Of a stretch of 6,601 bases of DNA, positions 1 to 6,462 are shown piece after piece. How positions within the stretch are numbered: position 1 is the stretch's first letter; each line of letters begins with the position of its first letter. Location of the stretch: assembly GCA_026713405.1 (NCBI GenBank), contig JAPOON010000442.1, positions 1 to 6,601 of the forward strand. Reading direction: 5' to 3'. The notes beneath the pieces were generated by a model. The model was not told where the DNA came from and searched no databases. It saw only the letters and a list, made by a program, of their open reading frames with translations. The position numbers and the translations under genes are program-made. The stretch comes from Gammaproteobacteria bacterium. Its GTDB lineage: Bacteria; Pseudomonadota; Gammaproteobacteria; Pseudomonadales; Azotimanducaceae_A.

Positions 1-1
1 G

Positions 2-76
2 ACCGGCCGGGTTGCCGACCGGACCCGCCGCCAGGCCCGGTACCTGGCTCGCGTCGGCGTGGCCCAGGGGGCGTGA
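2..76 (+). CDS. rlmN: 3' end of rlmN, 23S rRNA/tRNA adenine-C2 methyltransferase (partial)
   Basis: An open frame enters from the left edge and ends at TGA 74-76, giving 24 residues that end in AQGA. The stretch G-R-V-A-D-R-T-R-R-Q followed by a basic tail resembles the extreme C-terminus of RlmN, where E. coli has a comparable G-x-V-I-D-R-T-K-R segment and a basic tail. RlmN is a radical-SAM enzyme that methylates C2 of A2503 in 23S rRNA and of A37 in some tRNAs. Its catalytic domain lies outside the window. The position supports the call, because rlmN commonly precedes pilF/pilW and rodZ in Gammaproteobacteria. The stop is one base before the pilW GTG. The fragment is short, so identity rests on this motif plus synteny. 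Confidence 0.72.
   Translation, partial: TGRVADRTRRQARYLARVGVAQGA
66..71 (+). promoter_or_regulatory. Ribosome binding site that fixes the pilW start
   Basis: AGGGGG lies six bases before GTG 78. It favours that GTG over the in-frame TTG at 12, which would put most of rlmN's visible tail inside pilW and push the lipobox too far from the N-terminus. The site sits within the last codons of rlmN, so pilW translation is probably coupled to rlmN. Confidence 0.7.
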
Positions 77-77
77 C

Positions 78-842
78 GTGAGGAATGCGCAATTCCTCGT
101 ACGGCGCGCACGGGCGGGCGGTCTGTTGCTTGTACTGGCCTGCCTGGCGGGGTGCGCCGCCGGTGGCACCGCCGAGTCAGGGTCTCCCGCATCCATGGTG
201 GACCGGGCCGGGGCGCATCTCGACCTGGCTCGCGGGTACCTCGACCAGGAAAACCCGGCACGGGCCCGAGAACCTCTGCTGCGTGCGCTGGAACTCGATC
301 CGCAGCGGGTTGAGGCGCACGTTCTGGCTGGCGTCCTCTTCGAGCGCGAGCAGGAAACCGAACTCGCCGAGTACCATTTCAGGGCCGCCCTGGAGCTGGA
401 CCCCGCGGATCCCCAGGCATTGAACAACTACGGCGCCTTTCTTTACGGTCAGGGCAGGTTCCGGGACGCCCTGCAACCGTTGCAGCGGGCTTCCCGGAAC
501 GCGGAATACCGCCTTCGCGCCCAGGTTTACGAGAACCTCGGGCTGACGGAACTCGCGCTCGGCCGCCCCGATGCGGCAAGGGCCGCCTTCGAACGTGCGC
601 TGGGCCTTGATGAGAGCCAGCCGAGAAGCACCCTGGAACTCGCCGGCATCCACTACTCCCGGCGCGACTATGATGCCGCCGAGCGCTATTACCACGACTT
701 CCTCGCAGATGCCGGCGAGACAAGGCGCAGCCTTTGCCTCGGGTTGCGGCTGGCGGGCGTCGAGGGCGCCACGCTCCGGTCGGTGGACCACGCGGCAAGG
801 CTGCGGGCGCGGTTTCCCAAGGCGATCTCATCATGCCGGTAG
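78..842 (+). CDS. pilW: PilF/PilW type IV pilus biogenesis lipoprotein (TPR pilotin)
   Basis: This 254-residue protein begins with a lipoprotein signal. A basic N-terminus is followed by a hydrophobic run and the lipobox L-A-G-C, with the lipid Cys at 26 and Ala at +2, which suggests outer-membrane sorting. The rest is tandem TPR repeats at about 45-76, 79-110, 113-142, 147-180 and 183-208, with a degenerate sixth at about 217-247. Several repeats end in the typical A-L-x-L-D-P pattern. In the family (PilF of Pseudomonas, PilW of Neisseria; usually about 250 residues) the protein helps the PilQ secretin reach the outer membrane and multimerise. GTG 78 is preferred because of its binding site and the normal signal-peptide length. 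The gene follows rlmN by one base and overlaps rodZ by ten. No other pilus gene is in view, so the pilus role rests on family and synteny. A more general TPR lipoprotein role is possible. Confidence 0.9.
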   Translation: MRNAQFLVRRARAGGLLLVLACLAGCAAGGTAESGSPASMVDRAGAHLDLARGYLDQENPARAREPLLRALELDPQRVEAHVLAGVLFEREQETELAEYHFRAALELDPADPQALNNYGAFLYGQGRFRDALQPLQRASRNAEYRLRAQVYENLGLTELALGRPDAARAAFERALGLDESQPRSTLELAGIHYSRRDYDAAERYYHDFLADAGETRRSLCLGLRLAGVEGATLRSVDHAARLRARFPKAISSCR

Positions 843-1897
843 ACGAACCGGCCACGGTCGATACACAGGATCCCGGGGCGGCCCTGCGGGCGGCCCGCGA
901 TGCTGCCGGCCTCTCCGTTCCGGACGTTGCGCAACGGCTCAAGTTGACGGTGCGCCTGGTGGAGGCGATCGAGGCCAACGACCGGAAGAGGTTTCCCCCG
1001 GCGGTCTATCTGCGGGGATTCGTCCGGAACTACGCCAAGCTGCTGGGGCTCGAGGCGGAACCATTGGTCGAGGCTTTCGCAATGGAACGGCCGACCGCGC
1101 TGGAACTGCGTGACGAAAGGCCCCGGCGGACGCCGCTGAGTTTCTTGAGTGAGTTGAGCATTGGCGAGTTGCCGCCGGCCGTAGTCATGGGAACGGTTGG
1201 CGGCCTGGCGGTCATGGTTCTCATCGTATTGCTGTATTGGCTATGGCCCGTTGACCAGGGCCCTGAGCCGCAGGATGCCACTGTGTTGACATCACCGATC
1301 GACTCCGGGCCGGGTTCCGGTGCGGAGCGTTCTGCTGCCGAAGAAGAGGAGGGGTCCACCGAAGTCGAGTCCACCGCTGTGGAAGCGGGTATCGACACAA
1401 CAGCAGGAACGCGCAGCGTTGAACCGGGGGCCGGAGAGACAGGAGGCCCTGACACGACCGACCCGCTGGCGGCTGAACCCGGCGGCTTGCCATCCCCGGC
1501 GTCGCCGCCGTCCGAGGCGGCGGCCGGCAGTGACGCACCGGATGCGGTGGCGGCGGAGGCCGGGGGTTCAGGCAACGTTGCCCCGGCGGATGACGGAGCG
1601 CAAGTCACCGAAGCCACGGGCGACCCGGTCATTTTCAGCCGCCTCACACCGGTCGGTGACGAGGAGTTGCTGTTCGGGTTCACGGAGGATTGCTGGGTCG
1701 AAATCTTCGATACCGAAGGTGAAATCCTTTACCAGGACCTGATGCGGCGGCGCCAGACCCTGCGTCTGGTCGGCGCCGGGCCCTTCCAGATCCGGCTTGG
1801 CTATGCGCCGGCCGTGACGCTGGCGTACAACGGCGAGCCCGTTCCCCTGGCGCCGCACACGCGCAACACCGTGGCGCTACTGGTGGTGGGGCAATGA
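833..1897 (+). CDS. rodZ: RodZ, cytoskeletal cell-shape protein with N-terminal HTH and C-terminal DUF4115 domain
   Basis: The 354-residue protein has the full RodZ plan. A cytoplasmic Cro/CI-type HTH domain spans about 14-82 and includes Y-L-R-G-F-V-R-N-Y (59-67). A basic juxtamembrane stretch (about 93-99) precedes one membrane helix at about 116-138. A low-complexity periplasmic linker covers about 141-264, and a DUF4115 beta domain about 275-352 contains D-C-W-V-E-I-F-D, as in E. coli RodZ. RodZ links MreB to the periplasmic wall-elongation machinery through its HTH domain and supports rod shape. Aromatic residues Y59 and F63 align with the MreB-contacting F60 and Y64 of E. coli. ATG 833 is chosen because it overlaps the pilW end by ten bases, has AAGG about ten bases upstream, and leaves a normal short leader. 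An upstream in-frame extension to 734 would lie deep inside pilW. The usual next gene, ispG, is missing. Confidence 0.93.
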   Translation: MPVDEPATVDTQDPGAALRAARDAAGLSVPDVAQRLKLTVRLVEAIEANDRKRFPPAVYLRGFVRNYAKLLGLEAEPLVEAFAMERPTALELRDERPRRTPLSFLSELSIGELPPAVVMGTVGGLAVMVLIVLLYWLWPVDQGPEPQDATVLTSPIDSGPGSGAERSAAEEEEGSTEVESTAVEAGIDTTAGTRSVEPGAGETGGPDTTDPLAAEPGGLPSPASPPSEAAAGSDAPDAVAAEAGGSGNVAPADDGAQVTEATGDPVIFSRLTPVGDEELLFGFTEDCWVEIFDTEGEILYQDLMRRRQTLRLVGAGPFQIRLGYAPAVTLAYNGEPVPLAPHTRNTVALLVVGQ

Positions 1898-1900
1898 CCC

Positions 1901-3169
1901 ATGCGCGTTAGGGGCATGCGCGACGTACTGCCGGGGGAGGCACGCCGGTGGCGGCAAATCGAGACCGCCATCGTGGACGTGCTCGACCGTTTCGCCTACC
2001 AGGAAGTGCAGTTGCCGATGCTCGAAGCCGTGGAACTCTTCAGCCGCGGCGTGGGCGAGGCGACCGACATCGTCGAGAAGGAGATGTACTGTCTGACCGA
2101 CCGGGACGGCGAAGTCATTGCGCTGCGGCCGGAGGGTACCGCCGGCTGCGCCAGGGCGCTCGATGAAAACGGATTGCTGTACAACCAGACCCAGCGGGTG
2201 TTCTACCGGGGCCCGATGTTTCGCTATGAAAGGCCGCAGAAAGGCCGCTATCGCCAGTTCTACCAGGTGGGCGTTGAAGCGTTCGGGTTGTCCGGGCCCG
2301 ATATCGACGCGGAACTGATCCAGTTGGGCTGCGAACTCTGGCGAACTCTGGGCATCGACGGGGAAGTACGGCTCGAACTCAACAGTATCGGCTCGTCCGG
2401 CGCCCGGGCGGCGTTTCGGGAAGCCCTCGTCGGCTGGCTGGAACCCAGGAAAGAGAGTCTCGACGAGGACAGCCGGCGCCGGCTGACCACCAATCCCCTG
2501 CGCATTCTCGACAGCAAGTCAGAGGAGACCAGGCGCGCTCTCGACAACGGCCCGGCTTTCGAAGACTATCTGGACGAAGCCAGTGCCGAACACTACGCCG
2601 GGCTCAAGGCGATGCTCGACGAGCTGGGCTTGGACTACGTGGAGAATCCCCGCCTGGTGCGCGGTCTCGACTACTATACGCGCTCGGTCTTCGAGTGGAC
2701 GACCGAGCGCTTGGGCGCCCAGGGTGCGATCTGCGCCGGCGGGCGCTATGACGGGCTGGTCGAATTGCTGGGCGGCAAAGCCACGCCGGCCGCGGGTTTC
2801 GCGATCGGTGTCGAACGGGTGCTGCTGTTGCATGAAGTGGTACATGGCGCCTCGCCCGAGGTTCCGGCGGATGTTTATTGCTGCGTACTGCAACCCGGGT
2901 TGCACGGCGCGGCCCTGGCTGCGGTGCAGCGGCTGCGGTGCATGGCGCCGGAGTTGAGGGTCCGCGTGCATGCCGGCGGCGGCAAGCTGAAGAACCAGTT
3001 GAAGCGCGCAGACCGGAGCGGTGCCCGGTGGGCGCTGCTGTTCGGCGAGGCGGAAGTCGAGGAAGGTCTCGTCGCGCTCAAGGACCTGCGCGGCGACGCA
3101 GGGCAGGAGCAATTGCACCTTGAAGACGTGGCGGCGCGGCTGAACGGCTGGCGAACGGCAAAGGAGTAA
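1901..3169 (+). CDS. hisS: Histidyl-tRNA synthetase (class II)
   Basis: This cytoplasmic enzyme charges tRNA-His with histidine using ATP. The 422-residue length is close to the 424 of E. coli. The protein opens with R-G-M-R-D-V-L-P, the conserved N-terminal element. Motif 2 is visible around 101-120, with R108 matching E. coli R113. E78, Q122 and E126 fall at known histidine/adenylate contact positions. The HisRS-specific motif L-V-R-G-L-D-Y-Y is at 252-259, with R254 matching catalytic R259. A G-G-R-Y-D-G-L element lies at 280-286, and motif 3 G-F-A-I-G-V-E-R at 299-306. The anticodon-binding domain fills about 322-420 and includes A-G-G-G-K-L-K-N-Q. ATG 1901 is kept because the next ATG (1916) would cut the conserved R-G-M element. 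Its binding site is only a G-rich run (about 1885-1891), so translation is probably coupled to rodZ, which stops three bases upstream. Confidence 0.98.
   Translation: MRVRGMRDVLPGEARRWRQIETAIVDVLDRFAYQEVQLPMLEAVELFSRGVGEATDIVEKEMYCLTDRDGEVIALRPEGTAGCARALDENGLLYNQTQRVFYRGPMFRYERPQKGRYRQFYQVGVEAFGLSGPDIDAELIQLGCELWRTLGIDGEVRLELNSIGSSGARAAFREALVGWLEPRKESLDEDSRRRLTTNPLRILDSKSEETRRALDNGPAFEDYLDEASAEHYAGLKAMLDELGLDYVENPRLVRGLDYYTRSVFEWTTERLGAQGAICAGGRYDGLVELLGGKATPAAGFAIGVERVLLLHEVVHGASPEVPADVYCCVLQPGLHGAALAAVQRLRCMAPELRVRVHAGGGKLKNQLKRADRSGARWALLFGEAEVEEGLVALKDLRGDAGQEQLHLEDVAARLNGWRTAKE
3160..3166 (+). promoter_or_regulatory. Strong ribosome binding site for yfgM
   Basis: AAAGGAG overlaps the final codons of hisS and stands six bases before GTG 3173. 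It is the closest match to the anti-Shine-Dalgarno sequence noticed in the window, and it supports the GTG as the true start of yfgM. Confidence 0.75.
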
Positions 3170-3172
3170 AAG

Positions 3173-3799
3173 GTGGCCGACTATCTCACCGATGAAGAAC
3201 AGCTTGACCGGCTGAAGAACTGGTGGCAGGAAAATGGCACGTCGCTGGTCGTGGCGGTCGTGCTGGCGGTTGGCGGTGTCGCCGGCTGGCGCTGGTATGA
3301 CTCGGCGAAGGTAAACGAAATGCAGGCGGCCTCGGAGGCGTACGAGTCCTTCCTGGCGGCGACGGGCGCTGCCCGCACGGAACTGGCAGCCAGGCTCGAT
3401 GCCGAATACGGCGACACATCTTATGCCGCCTTCGTGCTGCTGCATCAGGCGAAAGAAGCGACGGAATCGGGCGACCTGGAAGGCGCCATCGGCATATTCC
3501 GGCAGATTGCCGATGCGGGGGCGCACCCGCTCATCGCCGACATTGCCCGGGTTCGTCTCGCGCGCCTGCTGCAGGAACAGGACGATGCCGAAGGGGCGCT
3601 GGCCGTTCTGGCCCAGGTCACCAGCCAGGGCTTCCGCGCCCAGGTGCTCGAGTTGAAGGGCGACATTCACGTGCTGCAGGGCGAACGGGCACTGGCTCAC
3701 GAGGCCTATGTGGCGGCCGCCGCGGAGATCGCGGAGGGCAATCAACGGCCCATTCTCGAATTCAAGGTGGACGACACCGCACCACCGGAGGAATCGTGA
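3173..3799 (+). CDS. yfgM: YfgM-like membrane-anchored periplasmic TPR protein
   Basis: The 208-residue protein has a short charged cytoplasmic N-terminus with E-E-Q-L-D-R-L-K-N-W-W, then one membrane helix at about 23-40 ending G-W-R-W-Y. The rest is a helical, Ala-rich periplasmic domain of the TPR_21 type, with repeats seen at about 82-113, 120-150 and 155-186. The layout and the W-W-Q-E-N-G ... G-W-R-W-Y pattern parallel E. coli YfgM (F-F-A-E-N-G ... G-W-R-Y-W). In E. coli, YfgM associates with the SecYEG translocon and the chaperone PpiD and helps periplasmic and outer-membrane protein traffic. The GTG start is fixed by the strong binding site at 3160-3166. The gene starts three bases after hisS ends, and its stop shares one base with the bamB start. 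The C-terminal tail is Glu/Pro-rich and probably disordered. No cysteines are present. Confidence 0.92.
   Translation: MADYLTDEEQLDRLKNWWQENGTSLVVAVVLAVGGVAGWRWYDSAKVNEMQAASEAYESFLAATGAARTELAARLDAEYGDTSYAAFVLLHQAKEATESGDLEGAIGIFRQIADAGAHPLIADIARVRLARLLQEQDDAEGALAVLAQVTSQGFRAQVLELKGDIHVLQGERALAHEAYVAAAAEIAEGNQRPILEFKVDDTAPPEES
3787..3791 (+). promoter_or_regulatory. Ribosome binding site for bamB
   Basis: GGAGG lies within the end of yfgM, seven bases before ATG 3799 and only four before the in-frame GTG 3796. The spacing favours the ATG, which overlaps the yfgM stop as TGATG, a common re-initiation junction. Confidence 0.65.
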
Positions 3800-5073
3800 T
3801 GGGCGGCGTGACCGGTACGCGGGCTGCCAGGGTCCTTGCCCTGGCCGTTCTGGCTCTCGCCATGGGAGGCTGCGGCTGGTTTTCCTGGGTACCGTGGATT
3901 GGCGACAAGGACAAGGGCCCAGACCCGATGAAGCCGGCGGAATTGGTCGACTTCGTCCCGGAGGTACGCATCGAACGGCAGTGGAAGGCTTCCATCGGCA
4001 AGGGGCTTGGACGCAAGTATCTGCGGCTGAATCCCATCGTGGTGGCAAACCGGGTCTATGCGGCGGATGGCTATGGCGTGGTGGAAGCGCGGGACCGGTT
4101 CAGCGGCAAGCGCGTCTGGCGTTCACAGATCAGCCCTTACAACGTGGCCAGGGGCGGCAGGTTTTCGGGCCTGACGGGTTTCAACTTCTTCGACCGGGCG
4201 GACCCCAGTTTCGTCAGCGGCGGTGTCGGAGCCGGCGGCGGCATGGTGCTGATGGGCACCACGGGCGGCACGGTGGTTGCGCTGTCCGCCACGGACGGGC
4301 GGGAACTCTGGCGCGCCTTCCTGGGCAGCGAAGTCGTTTGCCGTCCGGCGTTCGGGGACGATGCCGTCTACGTACAGACCATCGACGGCCGCCTGCTGGC
4401 GCTCGAGGAAGACGACGGCAGCGTGCGCTGGAGCTTCGACATCCAGGTTCCGGTGTTAACACTGCGCGGGACGGCCTCGCCGGTGTTCGAGAACGGTGTC
4501 GTCTACGCGGGCTTCGCGAATGGCACGGTGAGCGCCATCCGTACGGAGAACGGCGAGCCCATCTGGGAGCATCGGGGGATGCTGCCGGAAGGCCGCTCTG
4601 AACTCGACCGCATCGTCGACGTGGACGGCTCCCCGCTGCTGGCGGGCCCCCTGGTCTACGCGGTCGCCTACCAGGGCCAGATCAAGGCGTTGCGGCGGGC
4701 CGACGGCAACGCGCTCTGGCAACTCGATCACTCCAGCCATCTCGACCTCGCCGCCGGCTACGGCCATGTGTACGTCATCGATGAAACCGATGCCGTCATC
4801 GCCATCGACGAACAGACGGCCCGCGAAGTCTGGCGCCAGGAAGCCCTGTACCGGCGCAAGCTGTCGAGCCCCCAGGCGTTCGGCAACTACCTGGTCGTGG
4901 GCGACGACGACGGCTTTCTGCACGTGCTCGCGCAGAGCGACGGCCGTTTTCTGGGCCGGCAGAAGCTCGACGGCAAGGGCATCCGTTCCACCATGAGCGT
5001 TGCGGAAGGGCGTACGCTCTACGTGCTCGGCAATTCAGGGTCCCTGCAGGCGGTCGAGATCGAGGTCAGGTGA
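3799..5073 (+). CDS. bamB: BamB, outer-membrane protein assembly factor lipoprotein (beta-propeller)
   Basis: The 424-residue protein has a lipoprotein signal ending A-M-G-G-C, with Cys 25 and Gly at +2 (outer-membrane sorting). Met at -3 is less usual than Leu. Repeated PQQ-like blades follow, seen as recurring V-Y-A/V, D-G-x-x-x-W and A-L/A-I patterns from about 80 to 420, consistent with an eight-bladed propeller. BamB is a lipoprotein of the BAM complex, which inserts beta-barrel proteins into the outer membrane. The BamA-contact residues of E. coli (L192, L194, R195, D246, D248) are all retained as L220, L222, R223 in V-L-T-L-R-G and D274, D276 in D-R-I-V-D-V-D. The protein is longer than the E. 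coli one (392). Much of the excess is an insertion at about residues 113-138, rich in Gly and aromatics. The gene lies between yfgM and der, its usual place. Confidence 0.96.
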   Translation: MGGVTGTRAARVLALAVLALAMGGCGWFSWVPWIGDKDKGPDPMKPAELVDFVPEVRIERQWKASIGKGLGRKYLRLNPIVVANRVYAADGYGVVEARDRFSGKRVWRSQISPYNVARGGRFSGLTGFNFFDRADPSFVSGGVGAGGGMVLMGTTGGTVVALSATDGRELWRAFLGSEVVCRPAFGDDAVYVQTIDGRLLALEEDDGSVRWSFDIQVPVLTLRGTASPVFENGVVYAGFANGTVSAIRTENGEPIWEHRGMLPEGRSELDRIVDVDGSPLLAGPLVYAVAYQGQIKALRRADGNALWQLDHSSHLDLAAGYGHVYVIDETDAVIAIDEQTAREVWRQEALYRRKLSSPQAFGNYLVVGDDDGFLHVLAQSDGRFLGRQKLDGKGIRSTMSVAEGRTLYVLGNSGSLQAVEIEVR

Positions 5074-5076
5074 CCG

Positions 5077-6462
5077 GTGGCCCCACAATTTGCCCTTGTC
5101 GGCCGCCCCAATGTCGGCAAGTCGACGCTGTTCAACCGGCTGACCGGTACCCGGGATGCAATCGTAGCTGATGTGCCGGGCCTCACCCGCGACCGGCGCT
5201 ATGGGCGTGCGGTCATCGAAGGCAGGCTCTGCATGCTGGTCGACACCGGCGGTCTGCTCGGCGAGGACGATCTGGCGGACCTGACCGGCCGGCAGGCCGG
5301 TGTGGCCGTGGCCGAGGCGGATACCGTTGTGTTCATGGTCGATGCCCGGGATGGCTTGACGGTGGGCGATGAAGAGATCGCCGGGCGCCTCCGGAAATCC
5401 GGCTGCGACGTGGTGGTGGTGGTCAACAAGATCGATGGGCAGAACCCGCACACGGCAGAATCCGAGTTCGCGGGCCTGGGCTTCGAGGAAGTCTGCCCGA
5501 TATCCGCTGCCCATGGGCGCGGCGTCGGCGCGCTGCGCGACAGGTTGGCTGCGCGCCTGCCGGAATCCGCTGAGTCGGAGGAAGCCGGGTCGGGAACCAT
5601 TCGCACCGCGGTGATCGGCCGCCCGAATGTCGGCAAATCAACGCTGATCAACCGATTGCTCGGCGAAGAACGGCAGGTGGTTTTCGACCGGCCGGGCACT
5701 ACCCGAGACGCCATCGAAGTGCCGTTCGAGCGCGGCGGCGACCGTTACCTGCTCATCGACACGGCAGGCGTGCGGCGCCGCGGGCGTGTCGATGCGGCGG
5801 TGGAGAAGTTTTCCGTCATCAAGGCCCTGCAGGCGATGGAGCGGGCGCATGTGGTCATCGTCATGGTCGATGGCCTGGAGGGCCTGGTCGATCAGGACCT
5901 GCACGTTCTGCAGCACGGCGCCAACGCCGGCGCCGGGCTGGTCATTGCGGTCAACAAGTGGGACGGCATCGATGCCGAGCAGCGGCGAGCGCGCATGAGA
6001 ACCCTGCAGCGGCGACTGGAGTTCGTGCCCTGGGCGCCGGTACATACCATATCCGCATTGCGCGGCTCCGGCGTCGGGCGTTTGCTGAACGACGTCAAGG
6101 CCGTCTACCGGGCGGGTGCCTTCGAGGTGGGAACAACGCGCCTCAACCGCATTCTTCAGGACCTCGTGCAGAGGCACCCGCCGCCAACGGTGCGGGGGCG
6201 TCAGATCAAGCTGCGTTACGTGCACAAAGCCGGCGATCATCCGCCGCGAATCATCGTGCACGGAAACCAGACGGGGGCCTTGCCGGCCAGTTACGTCCGC
6301 TACCTCGAAAACGGCTTCCGCGAGGTGCTCAACCTGGTCGGCAACCCGATGAAGGTGGAAGTACGGACCAGTGCCAATCCCTACGCCGGCAAGCGAAACC
6401 AGTTGACCAGGCGTCAGCGCCTGCGGCGCAAGCGGGTCATGCGCCACGGCCGCGGCCGTTGA
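5077..6462 (+). CDS. der: Der (EngA), tandem-domain GTPase of 50S ribosome assembly
   Basis: The 461-residue protein carries two G domains and a C-terminal KH-like domain. Domain 1 has the P-loop G-R-P-N-V-G-K-S at 9-16, the G2 region P-G-L-T-R-D-R (34-40), D-T-G-G at 56-59 and N-K-I-D at 117-120. Domain 2 has a second G-R-P-N-V-G-K-S at 181-188, P-G-T-T-R-D (206-211), D-T-A-G at 228-231 and N-K-W-D at 293-296. The KH-like domain spans about 350-437 and includes R-G-R-Q-I-K-L-R-Y and N-P-Y-A-G-K-R-N. A strongly basic tail follows, suited to rRNA contact. Der is an essential GTPase that acts late in large-subunit maturation. The acidic linker between the G domains (about 161-174) is much shorter than in E. 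coli (490 residues in total). GTG 5077 begins just before the first P-loop and lies three bases after bamB. AGG at 5068-5070 is the likely binding site. Confidence 0.98.
   Translation: MAPQFALVGRPNVGKSTLFNRLTGTRDAIVADVPGLTRDRRYGRAVIEGRLCMLVDTGGLLGEDDLADLTGRQAGVAVAEADTVVFMVDARDGLTVGDEEIAGRLRKSGCDVVVVVNKIDGQNPHTAESEFAGLGFEEVCPISAAHGRGVGALRDRLAARLPESAESEEAGSGTIRTAVIGRPNVGKSTLINRLLGEERQVVFDRPGTTRDAIEVPFERGGDRYLLIDTAGVRRRGRVDAAVEKFSVIKALQAMERAHVVIVMVDGLEGLVDQDLHVLQHGANAGAGLVIAVNKWDGIDAEQRRARMRTLQRRLEFVPWAPVHTISALRGSGVGRLLNDVKAVYRAGAFEVGTTRLNRILQDLVQRHPPPTVRGRQIKLRYVHKAGDHPPRIIVHGNQTGALPASYVRYLENGFREVLNLVGNPMKVEVRTSANPYAGKRNQLTRRQRLRRKRVMRHGRGR

Noticed and set aside
12..77. Upstream TTG start for pilW
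   Set aside because: It would overlap the rlmN tail by 65 bases, lacks a good binding site, and would move the lipobox to residue 48. GTG 78 has AGGGGG at ideal spacing.
1286..1291. TTGACA resembling a -35 promoter element inside rodZ
   Set aside because: No TATAAT-like -10 element occurs 16-18 bases downstream. The surroundings are GC-rich linker-coding sequence.
2331..2350. Perfect tandem copy of GCGAACTCTG in hisS
   Set aside because: The encoded C-E-L-W-R-T-L-G-I segment aligns with E. coli HisRS without gap or frame change, so this is chance similarity rather than a recent duplication.
3796..3798. GTG start for bamB three bases before the ATG
   Set aside because: Its spacing of four bases from GGAGG is tighter than the seven for ATG 3799. 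The difference is a single residue.
2519..4048. Long minus-strand open frame of 509 codons across hisS, yfgM and bamB
   Set aside because: It lies antisense to three well-identified genes, spans their boundaries, and its translation shows no recognisable domain. Long antisense frames are expected in GC-rich coding DNA.
4451..4464. Palindrome centred on GTGTTAACAC in bamB
   Set aside because: It falls in codons for the conserved BamA-contact strand V-L-T-L-R, so codon constraint plus chance explain it. No partner site or promoter is nearby.
5410..5424. Short GTG trinucleotide run in der
   Set aside because: It encodes the valine beta-strand just before N-K-I-D in the first G domain, a normal feature of the fold.
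5638..6447. Minus-strand open frame of 269 codons inside der
   Set aside because: It is fully antisense to der, whose G motifs and KH-like domain are all present. The antisense translation looks like a shadow with no motif.
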